Source: Aldehydirespirator sp965203635 | Lineage (GTDB): Bacteria > Actinomycetota > Acidimicrobiia > Acidimicrobiales > Aldehydirespiratoraceae | NCBI GenBank assembly: GCA_965203635.1 | Contig: OZ241903.1 | Location: 2,480,001-2,544,000, forward strand | Direction of reading: 5' to 3' | DNA: 64,000 nucleotides | Part shown: piece after piece, positions 1 to 8,453 of the stretch | How positions within the stretch are numbered: position 1 is the first letter of the stretch | Layout of the letters: the number at the start of each line of letters is the position of its first letter | The notes under the pieces: model-generated | Database searches by the model: none | What the model saw: only the letters and a program-made list of their open reading frames with translations | Told to the model about the DNA's origin: nothing | Translations under genes and position numbers: made by a program

Positions 1-835
1 CCAGCCCGTCGACGCCACCGGAGGCCATGGCGTGCAGTGACTTCAGTGTCTGGTAGCCGTTGCCGTACGGGTCGGCCCAGGGGTCCAGGAAGCCGAGCAT
101 GCGGTCTCTGCGCCACGGCGAGTAGGCGATGAGCATCGCGGTCATCCCCGCGCCGACCACGGTGGCCGCCAGCAGATGGCTGAACCGGGCCCCGGCGAAG
201 TACAGCATCGTCAGGGCCACCCCGACGATCAGGACAGTCGTGCCCAGGTGGGGCTGCAGCATCAGCAGCCCGGCCATCCCGCCGGTCAGCAGCAGGACGG
301 GTTGCAGTGTCGCCCGCGTGTCCTCCATGTGCCGGTCGGGCCGGGACAGCAGGTCGGCCACGAACACCACGAAGGCGATCTTGGCCATCTCCGAGGGCTG
401 GAACACCACGGGCCCCACTCCGAGCCAGCGCCGGGCGCCGTTGGCGCTCAGGCCCACGCTGGGAATGGCGGTGAGCGCCAGCAGCAGGACGGACGCGCCG
501 AAACCCATGGGTGCGAGCCGCTTCCAATGGTGGTAGTCGATGCGGAGCAGCACCAGCAGGGCCAGCACGCCCACGCCCAGCCACATGGCCTGGCTCTTGA
601 ACAGGGACCAAGCCGAATCGGTACCCGACAGGCTCGGAGCGGCAGTGGCCGACAGCGCCATCACGAGGCCCAGCATCACCAGGGACATGGACGCCAGGAA
701 CAGCACGAGGAACAGTCCGGTGCGGCGGCCGATCGGTGGCTTGGGGCCGCGGCCGTCGGGCGGGACTCTGGCGCTGGCGTGACGGGCCCGGGCCTCGACG
801 AGCGCCTGCCGGCGGGCGCGGGTGCGCTCGGTCAC
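1..835 (-). CDS. ftsW: FtsW, septal peptidoglycan polymerase (partial, runs off left edge)
   Basis: SEDS-family integral membrane glycosyltransferase that polymerises lipid II at the division septum with the class-B PBP FtsI. About 278 N-terminal codons are present. They show a basic cytoplasmic leader, several hydrophobic segments beginning with GLFLVLFLASMSLVML, and SEDS signatures NGARRWLGVG, FQPSEMAKIAF and LQPHLGTT. The GTG start at 835 lies 2 bp beyond the murD stop, as expected of a coupled dcw operon. RodA is the main alternative, but position directly after murD argues for FtsW. The C-terminal half is outside the window. Confidence 0.93.
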   Translation of the reverse strand, partial: MTERTRARRQALVEARARHASARVPPDGRGPKPPIGRRTGLFLVLFLASMSLVMLGLVMALSATAAPSLSGTDSAWSLFKSQAMWLGVGVLALLVLLRIDYHHWKRLAPMGFGASVLLLALTAIPSVGLSANGARRWLGVGPVVFQPSEMAKIAFVVFVADLLSRPDRHMEDTRATLQPVLLLTGGMAGLLMLQPHLGTTVLIVGVALTMLYFAGARFSHLLAATVVGAGMTAMLIAYSPWRRDRMLGFLDPWADPYGNGYQTLKSLHAMASGGVDGL

Positions 836-837
836 GA

Positions 838-2229
838 TCACTTGGACGCCGCCTCGCTGGTCGGCCGGGCCCTGGCGTTCACGACGCGGGCGAAGTCCTC
901 GCCTCGCGCCGCGTAGCCGGAGTAGCCGTCGAAGGAGGCGCAGGCGGGCGACAGAAGCACCGCGGCACCCGGCTCGGCCGCGGTCGCGGCAAGCTCTACG
1001 GCCTCGGTCATGTCTCCGGCCATCAACACCGGTCTGTCGGCCGCGAAGACCTCGGCTACCTCGCCGGCAGCCTCGCCGAAGGCCACAACGCAGCTCACCC
1101 GGTCGGCCGCGTCGCGCAGTCTCCGAAGGTCGAGGCCCTTGTTGCGGCCACCAGCGATGAGCACCGCCGCCTCGAAGGAGCGCAGGGCCGCGACGGTGGC
1201 GTGGGGAGTCGTGGCCTTTGAGTCGTCGTAGAAGGTCACGCCATCGATGGTGGCGACCCGCTGAACGCGGTGGGCTCCAGGCTCGTAGGCGCGCAGCGCG
1301 TCGGCCACTCCCTCGGCGGTGGCGCCCACCAGCGTGGCGGTGGCCGCCGCGGCGAGCGCATTGGCGATGTCATGGGGCATGGAACGGCGCAGCTCGCCGA
1401 CTCCCACGATCGGGCCGGCCGGTCCGGTCAGCACATCGGAGTCGCGCCACCAGTCCGCCCGACCCTCATCAGAGAACGTCGATGCGGCCCGGTCGTCCCG
1501 CAGGTGACTCATGACGGTGGGGTCCTGCCGGTTGGCGACCGCGGTCCCACCGGGAGGCAGGCACTGCCACAGCCGGGCCTTGGCCGCCTCGTACGACGCG
1601 ACGTCGGAGTGCACGTCGAGATGGTCGGGCGAGAAGTTGAGCCAGCAGGCGGCGTCCGCCTCGAAGCGGTGGCTGTGGCTGAGCCGGAACGATGAGGCCT
1701 CGACCACGAACACCTCCACATCGGTTCGCTCGACGGCGCTCACCAGCGGCAGATCGTTGTTGCCGGCCGCCACCGCGCCCACACCCGAGCACTCCAGCGC
1801 GGCCACGATCATCTCGGTGACCGTGGTCTTGCCGCTGGTTCCGGTGACGGCCGCGATGGGCCGGGAGTCCCACGCGCCGGCCAGGTCGAACTCGCTGGCG
1901 GTAGGCACGTCGCGGCTCCTAGCGGCCTCCAGGACCGGGTGATGCTCGGGCATGCCCGGCGTGGGGATCACCGTGCCCACCGAGCGGACCAGCTCGACCA
2001 GGCACCGACGGTCGGGGGCGACCTCCAGGTCCAGCCCGAGAGACGCAGCGGCCGCCATCACGTCTTGACCTCCACGGTCATCGAAGACGACGACGTCGTG
2101 GCCTCGCGCCATCAGTGCCCGGGCCACCGCCTGGTTGGCCGCACCGAACCCGGCCAGGAGCAACGATGGCGGCACCTCGAAGGGGTCGCTAGCCGCGGGC
2201 CTGCCCGCTTCGCCTCCGGGCGGCCTCAT
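838..2229 (-). CDS. murD: MurD, UDP-N-acetylmuramoyl-L-alanine--D-glutamate ligase
   Basis: Cytoplasmic Mur ligase adding D-Glu to UDP-MurNAc-L-Ala with ATP. The 463-residue product has the N-terminal Rossmann-like domain (LLLAGFGAANQAVARAL), the ATP-binding loop TGTSGKTT, the Mur-ligase NFSPDHLDVH segment with a following lysine (YEAAKARLW) for carbamylation, and the C-terminal domain DDSKATTPHAT and GGRNKGLDL. The ATG at 2229 is chosen because it overlaps the mraY stop as ATGA; the frame stays open further upstream inside mraY but that extension has no Mur character. Length fits the family. It is followed by ftsW. Confidence 0.95.
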   Translation of the reverse strand: MRPPGGEAGRPAASDPFEVPPSLLLAGFGAANQAVARALMARGHDVVVFDDRGGQDVMAAAASLGLDLEVAPDRRCLVELVRSVGTVIPTPGMPEHHPVLEAARSRDVPTASEFDLAGAWDSRPIAAVTGTSGKTTVTEMIVAALECSGVGAVAAGNNDLPLVSAVERTDVEVFVVEASSFRLSHSHRFEADAACWLNFSPDHLDVHSDVASYEAAKARLWQCLPPGGTAVANRQDPTVMSHLRDDRAASTFSDEGRADWWRDSDVLTGPAGPIVGVGELRRSMPHDIANALAAAATATLVGATAEGVADALRAYEPGAHRVQRVATIDGVTFYDDSKATTPHATVAALRSFEAAVLIAGGRNKGLDLRRLRDAADRVSCVVAFGEAAGEVAEVFAADRPVLMAGDMTEAVELAATAAEPGAAVLLSPACASFDGYSGYAARGEDFARVVNARARPTSEAASK

Positions 2230-3278
2230 GGTGTGAGCCTCGAGATGGAGTCGACTATGCCGGTGTTGACCGCATCGCCGTAGAACAGCCCGAGTCCGAG
2301 GCCGGTGCACAGGCCCGACAGGATCCACAGGCGCACGATGACGGTGGGCTCAGGCCATCCTCTCAGCTCGAAGTGGTGGTGCAGCGGTGCCATGCGGAAG
2401 AGACGCCGGCCGAACCCCTTGAACGAGATGATCTGCAGTATCACCGACAGGGTCTCGATGACGAACAGCCCGCCGATTATGGGCAGCAGCAGTTGGGTGT
2501 TGGTGGCCAGGGCCAGGGCGGCGAGGCCGCTGCCCAGCGCCAGCGAGCCGGTGTCGCCCATGAAGATCCGTGCCGGCGCGGCGTTCCACCACAGGAACCC
2601 GATGATGGCGCCCACCATGGCCGCGCTCACCACCGCGAGGTCCAGGGCGTGGGCCACCTTGTAGGAGTCGTAGTGGTCGAACTGCCAGAAGCCGATGAAC
2701 ATGAACGCGCCGTAGCCGACGCCGCTGGCCCCCGCGGCCAGGCCGTCGAGCCCGTCGGTCAGGTTCACCGCGTTGGTGGTCGCGATGATGAGGAGGACGG
2801 CCCATATCGACCAGCCCAGCCTCCCCAGCTCGAGGCCGGGGCTGTCGAAGCGGGTGAAGGAGAGGGTGGTGTGGGCCGACGTGAATTCGGTCATGGCCCA
2901 TGCGAAGCCGATCCCGACGATGAGCAGCCCGATGATCTTGGTCTTCTTGTTGAGTCCGAGGTTGCGGGCCGCGACGACCTTGATCCAGTCGTCGAGCAGG
3001 CCGACGATGCTGCCTGCGATGATGGTGACCATCACGATGATGCCGGTCCGGGTGTAGATGCCGCCGAACACGTCGCTGACCACGTACCCGGCGGTGGCCG
3101 CGAACACGACGGCGATTCCGCCCATGGTCGGCGTGCCCGACTTGAGCCGGTGCTCGGAGGGACCGTCGTCGCGGATGGGCTGGCCTATTCCATAACGGAC
3201 CAGCACGCGAATCAGGATCCAGCAGCCCAGCAGGGAGGCGAACATGGCGATGCAGCCCGCGATCAGCAGCCGGATCAT
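2226..3278 (-). CDS. mraY: MraY, phospho-N-acetylmuramoyl-pentapeptide transferase
   Basis: Polytopic inner-membrane enzyme that transfers phospho-MurNAc-pentapeptide to undecaprenyl phosphate, making lipid I. The 350-residue protein has about ten hydrophobic segments and the family motifs PTMGGIAVV, GLLDDWIK, NAVNLTDGLDGLAAG, the Asp-containing FMGDTGSLALG, and the C-terminal MAPLHHHFELRGWPE. The start overlaps the murE stop by 4 bp and the stop overlaps the murD start, so translation is probably coupled along the operon. In most dcw clusters murF precedes mraY; here murE does. Confidence 0.96.
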   Translation of the reverse strand: MIRLLIAGCIAMFASLLGCWILIRVLVRYGIGQPIRDDGPSEHRLKSGTPTMGGIAVVFAATAGYVVSDVFGGIYTRTGIIVMVTIIAGSIVGLLDDWIKVVAARNLGLNKKTKIIGLLIVGIGFAWAMTEFTSAHTTLSFTRFDSPGLELGRLGWSIWAVLLIIATTNAVNLTDGLDGLAAGASGVGYGAFMFIGFWQFDHYDSYKVAHALDLAVVSAAMVGAIIGFLWWNAAPARIFMGDTGSLALGSGLAALALATNTQLLLPIIGGLFVIETLSVILQIISFKGFGRRLFRMAPLHHHFELRGWPEPTVIVRLWILSGLCTGLGLGLFYGDAVNTGIVDSISRLTP

Positions 3279-4732
3279 TGCTCGGCCTCCACTGGGCGGC
3301 GGGCCGCCAGTCGCTCGAGTTCCTCGCTCACCACGTCCCGGTCGTGGAAGGCGAGTCTGCGGTTCCCGATGATCTGGCTGCGCTCGTGGCCCTTGCCGGC
3401 GATGACCACCACATCGCCGGGCCGGGCTGTGGCCACGGCGTGGCGCAGGGCCTTGCGGCGATCCGGGTCACTCAGGTCGGGGGCACGGCTCATGCCTTCG
3501 ATGATGTCGTCGATGATCTGTTGCGGGTCTTCGGAGCGCGGGTTGTCGCTCGTGATGATCACCCTGTCGGCCAGTCTCTCAGCGGTTGCACCCATTTCCG
3601 GCCGCTTGGCGGGGTCCCTGTCGCCACCCGCGCCGAACACCACGGTGAGGCACTCGTCGGTGAGGCTCCGGGCAGCCTGCAGCAACGCGCCGAGACCGTC
3701 GGGGGTATGGGCGTAGTCCACTATCACCGCGAAGTCCTGTCCGGCATCTACGGGCTCGAATCGCCCCTCAACCGGTGCCGCCTCGGCCAGACCCGCCGCG
3801 ACCGCGTCAGGGCTGAGGCCGAGCGACAACGCGATCTCGGCCGCTAGCACGGCGTTGGCCCGGTTGAAGGCCCCCGCCAGCGGCAGGGTCACCACCTGGT
3901 CGCGCCAGCGGAACACGCTGAAGCGGGCGTCGGCCTCCAAGACATCGATGTCGCGCTGGTCCACCGTCACCAGCGGCATCCCCGATGGGACCACATCAAC
4001 CAGACGGCGTCCCCATGGGCTGGTGACGTCCACTATGGCGCTCTCGGCCAGCTCGCGGGTGAACAGCCGGGCCTTGATCCCGAAGTAGTCTTCCACGGAG
4101 TCGTGATAGTCGAGGTGGTCGTGGCCGAGGTTGGTGAACGCGGCCACACCGAACCGGCATCCGTCCACCCGGTGCTGGGCCAGGCCGTGAGAGGACACTT
4201 CGACGACCGCGGCGCTTGCTCCGCGGTCCACCGACTCGGACAGGATGCGCTGCAGATCGGTGGCCTCGGGAGTGGTCAGAGTGCCGGTCAGGGTGCCGAT
4301 CTCGACCGCGTCTCGACCGCCGGCCCGCAGCAGGTCTGCGGCCAGCCGGACCGTCGTGGTCTTGCCGTTGGTGCCGGTGACACCCACCAGGTCGAGGCGC
4401 CGGGAGGGATGCCCGTGCACCGCGGCCGCGGCCGGTCCTACCGCCGGGCGGACCGACTCCACGAGCAGGCACGGCACCTTCGCCGGCACGGGGCGCTCTA
4501 CCAGCAGCGCAGCCGCCCCGGCGGCGACCGCATCGGCCGCGAAGCGGTGTCCGTCGCAGGCCGCGCCGGGGATGCACGCGAACAGGGCGCCTCCGGTGAC
4601 ACGCCGGCTGTCGTGCTCGACGTCGTCGACCTGGACCGACGCCGCGTCGGCGATGTTCTGCGGACCCCCGGCGTCGGCGGGCGGGAACAGGTCGGCCGGC
4701 AGCGATCGGGCCAGCTCGCCCAGGCTGGTCAT
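3275..4732 (-). CDS. murE: MurE, UDP-MurNAc-L-Ala-D-Glu:meso-diaminopimelate ligase
   Basis: Mur ligase adding the third stem-peptide residue. The 485-residue protein has the P-loop TGTNGKTT (residues 119-126), the HDHLDYH stretch, the carbamylated-lysine site FGIKARLF (K220), GNGKxHE-like KGHERSQ near the C-terminus, and DNPR (396-399). DNPR is the established signature for meso-diaminopimelate rather than lysine, consistent with an actinobacterial A1-gamma wall. The ATG at 4732 lies in the third copy of a 20-bp tandem repeat that separates it from ftsI. It overlaps mraY by 4 bp, and no murF lies between. Confidence 0.95.
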   Translation of the reverse strand: MTSLGELARSLPADLFPPADAGGPQNIADAASVQVDDVEHDSRRVTGGALFACIPGAACDGHRFAADAVAAGAAALLVERPVPAKVPCLLVESVRPAVGPAAAAVHGHPSRRLDLVGVTGTNGKTTTVRLAADLLRAGGRDAVEIGTLTGTLTTPEATDLQRILSESVDRGASAAVVEVSSHGLAQHRVDGCRFGVAAFTNLGHDHLDYHDSVEDYFGIKARLFTRELAESAIVDVTSPWGRRLVDVVPSGMPLVTVDQRDIDVLEADARFSVFRWRDQVVTLPLAGAFNRANAVLAAEIALSLGLSPDAVAAGLAEAAPVEGRFEPVDAGQDFAVIVDYAHTPDGLGALLQAARSLTDECLTVVFGAGGDRDPAKRPEMGATAERLADRVIITSDNPRSEDPQQIIDDIIEGMSRAPDLSDPDRRKALRHAVATARPGDVVVIAGKGHERSQIIGNRRLAFHDRDVVSEELERLAARRPVEAEQ

Positions 4733-4774
4733 GTCGTAGCCCCGCCGGTCATGTGCATGCCCCGCTGGTCATGT
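4727..4774 (-). repeat. Three 20-bp tandem copies of the ftsI stop / murE start junction
   Basis: On the coding strand the octamer ACATGACC occurs three times exactly 20 bp apart (plus-strand GGTCATGT at 4727, 4747 and 4767), followed in the first two copies by (A/G)GCGGGGC. The first copy holds the ftsI stop (ACA TGA) and the last holds the murE start (ATG ACC). Each internal ATG reads 7 codons and stops at the TGA of the next copy, so the spacer is a chain of mini-ORFs beginning MTSGACT and MTGGATT. It looks like tandem duplication of an original ATGA overlap. Confidence 0.85.
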
Positions 4775-6667
4775 CTGCGACTCACCGGAGTCCGGCGACT
4801 GGTCGGCGAGCAGCGTCGGTGGCGGGGGCACTACGGCCGGGTCTGCTCGGCGGCGCTCGCCACCCACGGTGTTCAACTCAGCGGGGACCCGCAGCTGGCG
4901 CAGGGCGTACTCGGCGATCTTGCTCACGGTCGGCGCGGCCAGCTTGCCTCCCGAGATGCGTTCGCCCTTGGGCTGGTCGATTATCACCAGCACTACCAGC
5001 GCCGGACCGTCATCGTTGCTCACGATCCCCGCGAAGGTGGCGGTGTGATGGCGGCCGATCAGCTCGTTCCTCTCGTTGACGCACTCGTACCCGATGTCGC
5101 AGGGCTGCCAGGCCGTGCCGGTCTTGCCGGCCATGGAGAAGCCTTCCACGTCGGCCTCTCGACCGGTACCCACTTCAACGACCGACGTCAGCATCCTCAT
5201 CAGGGTTGCTGCCACCTCTTCGCTGAGGACCCGCACCGGTACCGGCCCCTCTACCGGTCCGGCGCCGGCGCCGGTGTCGTCGCCGGTGTCGGTGTCGTCG
5301 ACGATCAGCTTCAGCGGCACCAGCACTCCGCCGTTGGCGATGGTGTTGTAGGCCTGGAGGATCTGCAGCGGGGTCACGGCCAGGCCCTGGCCGATGGCCA
5401 TGTTGGGGAGGCTGAGGCCGCTCCACTCGCTCAGCGGAGGCAGGATTCCCTTGGACTCTCCCTTGAAGTCGAGGGCCGTATGGTTCCCGAAGCCGAAGGA
5501 GCGCATGGTCTGGTACATCCGCTCCTCGCCGGTCTGCAGCGCCATCTTGATGGTGCCGATGTTGGAAGACCGGGCGACTATCTGCGTCGGTGTCCACTCC
5601 ACGTCGGGATGGGTGGGAGTGTCCTCGAAGCGATGCTCCCAGATGGTCAGGTACGACGGCACCTCGATGGTCACCTGCTCGGCCACTGCCCCGCTCGACA
5701 GCGCCGCGGCCGCAGTCACCGGCTTGAAGACCGAGCCGGGCTCGTAGCTCCACGTGGCGGCCAGGTTGTGTCGCGTGCAGTCGACGATGCCGTTGGAGCC
5801 CCTGGCCACATTGGCCATGGCAACGATCTCGCCGGTGGCCGGCAGCGCCACCAGTGCCACTCCTGAGGAGGCCCAGGCGCCGGCGATGGCCTCGAGCATC
5901 ATCGACTCGGCCTGGTACTGGATGTTGCGGTCGAGGGTGACGGTTATGTCTCGCCCCTCGGCCGGCGCGATCACCTCCTGGAGACCCCCTGGGATGGTGG
6001 TGCCGTCTACTCCGACCTCCTTCATCACCCGGCCCGGGGTGCCTGCCAAGTGCTCGTCGTAGGCCTCCTCGATGCCGCTCATGCCTACGTGGTCGATGTT
6101 GACCCGGCCGACCGCGGCCAGCGCCGAACAATTGCCGTTGGGATGCTCACGCCGAGGCTCGGAGATGACCCTGATCCCCTCGATCCCGAGCTCGTTGATC
6201 TGCTCGCCGACCTCAGCATCGACCTGGCGCGCCACATAGCGGAAGGCGCCGTCGCCCTGCAGCTTGTCGAGCAGTGCCTCCGCCTCGATTCCCATCACCT
6301 CGGAGAGGTCGGCGGCGGCCTGCTGGGGATCCGAGATGATGCGGGGGTCGGAAACCACGGTGGCTGCCGGCAGCGACAGGGCGATGGCCCGTCCGTTGCG
6401 ATCGAACACCGTCCCGCGGGGCGCGGGCACGACGATCTCGCCGAGGGGGTTCGACACCTCCTCCAGGACTCGCGGATCGGGAGTGGCCTGCACGTCGACT
6501 ATGCGGTAGACGAGCCCTCCCAGGGCGAGCGCCAGAACCACCAGGACGAGTATCACTCTGGGGCGGGTGACGAGCGGCAGTGGTGCGGTGGGCCGGGCTG
6601 AGCCGGTCGAGCCTGAGCGGCTGGGATGCCGCGCCGAGGCATCGAAGCGCCGCCCGGGGGGCGTCAT
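4769..6667 (-). CDS. ftsI: FtsI / PBP3-type class B penicillin-binding protein
   Basis: Septal peptidoglycan transpeptidase. The 632-residue protein has a cytoplasmic proline/arginine-rich leader, one membrane anchor (about residues 36-56, ILVLVVLALALGGLVY), a dimerisation domain starting at APRGTVFDRNG, and the transpeptidase triad S312-x-x-K315 (GSVFK), S367-S-N369 and K515-T-G517. No PASTA repeats follow. The C-terminal tail is short and proline-rich. The ATG overlaps the end of the upstream FtsL-like gene by 4 bp. It acts with FtsW, encoded downstream. Confidence 0.95.
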   Translation of the reverse strand: MTPPGRRFDASARHPSRSGSTGSARPTAPLPLVTRPRVILVLVVLALALGGLVYRIVDVQATPDPRVLEEVSNPLGEIVVPAPRGTVFDRNGRAIALSLPAATVVSDPRIISDPQQAAADLSEVMGIEAEALLDKLQGDGAFRYVARQVDAEVGEQINELGIEGIRVISEPRREHPNGNCSALAAVGRVNIDHVGMSGIEEAYDEHLAGTPGRVMKEVGVDGTTIPGGLQEVIAPAEGRDITVTLDRNIQYQAESMMLEAIAGAWASSGVALVALPATGEIVAMANVARGSNGIVDCTRHNLAATWSYEPGSVFKPVTAAAALSSGAVAEQVTIEVPSYLTIWEHRFEDTPTHPDVEWTPTQIVARSSNIGTIKMALQTGEERMYQTMRSFGFGNHTALDFKGESKGILPPLSEWSGLSLPNMAIGQGLAVTPLQILQAYNTIANGGVLVPLKLIVDDTDTGDDTGAGAGPVEGPVPVRVLSEEVAATLMRMLTSVVEVGTGREADVEGFSMAGKTGTAWQPCDIGYECVNERNELIGRHHTATFAGIVSNDDGPALVVLVIIDQPKGERISGGKLAAPTVSKIAEYALRQLRVPAELNTVGGERRRADPAVVPPPPTLLADQSPDSGESQT

Positions 6668-7158
6668 CCGGCCGTTTTCCCGAGTTCCGGGGCTTCTGGA
6701 GGCTGAGCGGCGGGCGGGGTCGGCGGCCAGCCCGACGACTCGAGATCAAAGGGATCCTCCCCGGGTGGCGGAAGCTGGTCCGGACCGACCGGGGTGAGGA
6801 CGGCCAGCTCGGCCGAGGGCACGAGTCCGGCGGAGTGCGCCTGATCGGCGAGGCCCTCCGGGGAGTCGAGGTAGGCGATCTCCGCATGCAGCTTGTCGAT
6901 CCGCTCGTAGCGCTGCTCGTTGCGCTCGAGCAGATCGTCAAGGGCGGCTTGGTTCTCGACGAGGACGGCGTGCAGCGCGGCGAGAGCCAGGCACACCCCG
7001 AACAGGCCCAATGCCAGCACGGTGCCGATGCCGCCGATCGAGCGTCGAGCCCGGTCCGGCGAGCGGGCGACCTTGAGGTCTGGTGACGGCCGCTCGGTCT
7101 TCGGAGCGGGCGTACCGGCGGTTCGCACAGAAGCGCTCCGCTGAGACTGCGGTCCCAT
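6664..7158 (-). CDS. ftsL: FtsL-like cell division membrane protein
   Basis: Small bitopic protein (164 residues) between rsmH and ftsI, the place of ftsL in dcw clusters. It has a basic N-terminal cytoplasmic region, one membrane segment (about residues 45-67, TVLALGLFGVCLALAALHAV), then a short heptad-like region (LDDLLERNEQRYERIDKLHAEIAYLDSP) typical of FtsL/DivIC, and a proline-rich extracytoplasmic tail. FtsL is poorly conserved in sequence, so the name rests on topology and context. It overlaps ftsI by 4 bp. Confidence 0.8.
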   Translation of the reverse strand: MGPQSQRSASVRTAGTPAPKTERPSPDLKVARSPDRARRSIGGIGTVLALGLFGVCLALAALHAVLVENQAALDDLLERNEQRYERIDKLHAEIAYLDSPEGLADQAHSAGLVPSAELAVLTPVGPDQLPPPGEDPFDLESSGWPPTPPAAQPPEAPELGKTAG

Positions 7159-7170
7159 CAGTCATCCCTT

Positions 7171-7267
7171 GAGGCCGAGCGGAGAGGCCACACGCTCTCG
7201 GTACTCAGCAGCTGATAGCGAGGCCGTGGCCCGAGCGGCCCGTGAGCGCAGCGAACAAGAGCGGGAG
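7171..7267 (+). repeat. Dispersed 50-bp element, copy A (with 11-bp module)
   Basis: Copy A of a five-copy family. The 11-bp module GAGGCCGAGCG is at 7171-7181 and the 50-bp core, from GCGAGGCCGTGGCCCGAGCG to AACAAGAGCGGGAG, at 7218-7267, with 36 bp between. It sits between ftsL and rsmH but, unlike the other copies, points opposite to the flanking genes. The core contains an imperfect hairpin (GGCCG/CGGCC) and direct repeats of GGCCCG. Confidence 0.85.
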
Positions 7268-7297
7268 ACACACCGTGTCGCAGCAATGGCCCACCAC

Positions 7298-8260
7298 CTA
7301 GTCGCGCTTGCTCTCGGACAGGCGTTCCACCGCTCGCAGTCGTGCCGCGCTCGCTCTGTGGTTGTCGGCCTTCTCCGATTCGGCAGGGGTGCGGGCCCGC
7401 CGTCCCAGCAGTCGCACGGTGGCTTCCGAGCCGGGCGGCGGCGGCAGGCCGGGCCGCGGCGGCGGGACCTCTCCCGCGGATCGCCTGAAGACGGACTTCA
7501 CGATCCGGTCCTCCCCGGAATGGTAGGAGAGCACCGCGCAGCGCCCGGAACCGGAGAGCCGCTCGATCGCGCCGGTCAGGGCGGTCTCGAGGATCTCCAA
7601 CTCGCGGTTGACCTCGATGCGCAGGGCCTGGAAGGTGCGCCGGGCGGGATGGACGCGACGGCGACCGGGGGCGGGCACGGCCGCGGCCACGACCCGGGCC
7701 AGTTGGGTGGTGGTGGCGAACGGTCTGCCGGCGACGATGGCGGCGGCGATGCGACGGCACTGCCGCTCATCGGCGTTGCGCCGAAGGATCGAGGCAACAG
7801 CCCGCTCGTCGGCGTGATTGACGATGTCTGCCGCGGTCACCCCGGTGGAGGGGTCCATCCGCATGTCGAGGGGGCCGTCGAGGCGGTAGCTGAAGCCGCG
7901 TTCGGGCCGGTCGAGCTGGGCCGAGCTGACTCCGAGGTCGAACAGGCAGGCTGAGACCTCGCCTACGCCGATCTCGTCCAGCACGTCGCCGAGCGCATCG
8001 AAGCGGGCGTGACGTAGGACGACCCTGTCGCCGTGGCCGGCGAGCCGCTCGGCCGAGGCTCTCAGCGCATCGGGGTCGCGGTCGAGCCCGAGTAGCCGCA
8101 GGTGCGGGGCACGGGCGAGAAGAGCGTCGGCATGCCCGCCTCCTCCCACGGTGGCGTCGACGACGAGGCCGCCGGGCACCTCGGCCAGCAACTCCACCAC
8201 CTCGCGGCACATGACCGGTTGGTGGTAGGCACCGGCGCCCTCTCCGGTGCCGGCCGTCAT
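7298..8260 (-). CDS. rsmH: RsmH (MraW), 16S rRNA C1402 N4-methyltransferase
   Basis: SAM-dependent methyltransferase acting on 16S rRNA C1402 in the ribosomal P site. The 320-residue product opens with AYHQPVMCREVVELL and has the SAM-binding VVDATVGGGGHADALL, the FDLGVSSAQLDRPERGFSYR block, DGPLDMRMD and the C-terminal AVLSYHSGEDRIVK. The ATG at 8260 is chosen because family homology starts within about ten residues; the frame is open up to the mraZ stop, but that 67-codon extension covers a large inverted repeat and has no RsmH character. Confidence 0.94.
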   Translation of the reverse strand: MTAGTGEGAGAYHQPVMCREVVELLAEVPGGLVVDATVGGGGHADALLARAPHLRLLGLDRDPDALRASAERLAGHGDRVVLRHARFDALGDVLDEIGVGEVSACLFDLGVSSAQLDRPERGFSYRLDGPLDMRMDPSTGVTAADIVNHADERAVASILRRNADERQCRRIAAAIVAGRPFATTTQLARVVAAAVPAPGRRRVHPARRTFQALRIEVNRELEILETALTGAIERLSGSGRCAVLSYHSGEDRIVKSVFRRSAGEVPPPRPGLPPPPGSEATVRLLGRRARTPAESEKADNHRASAARLRAVERLSESKRD

Positions 8261-8283
8261 GTCGGGTCGGCGGGGCCGGCCGG

Positions 8284-8412
8284 CTGCCCGGTCATCTGCA
8301 GTTCCCCGACCGACGGCGCACGTCGGGATTTCTCCCCCGATCGAGCTAATGGCAAGCGGGCGGAGTACGGGTCTTCCATCTGCCAATCGGGGAACTGCAC
8401 ATGACCGGGCAG
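8284..8412. repeat. 26-bp near-perfect inverted repeat between mraZ and rsmH
   Basis: The arm at 8284-8309 (CTGCCCGGTCATCTGCAGTT then CCCCGA) matches the reverse complement of 8387-8412 at 25 of 26 positions. The 77-bp loop contains a second small hairpin, CCGACG-GCGCA-CGTCGG, at the left. The structure lies in the transcribed leader between two minus-strand dcw genes. It could be a small non-autonomous mobile element, a processing site or an attenuating structure; the sequence does not decide. Confidence 0.75.
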
Positions 8413-8453
8413 TGCTTCGGTGTTTACGTAGGGTCGGGGGTGCGCCGCGGTGA

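Noticed and set aside
4103..5866. 587-codon plus-strand frame opposite murE and ftsI
   Set aside because: Antisense shadow of two clear dcw genes; no ribosome site and no motifs.
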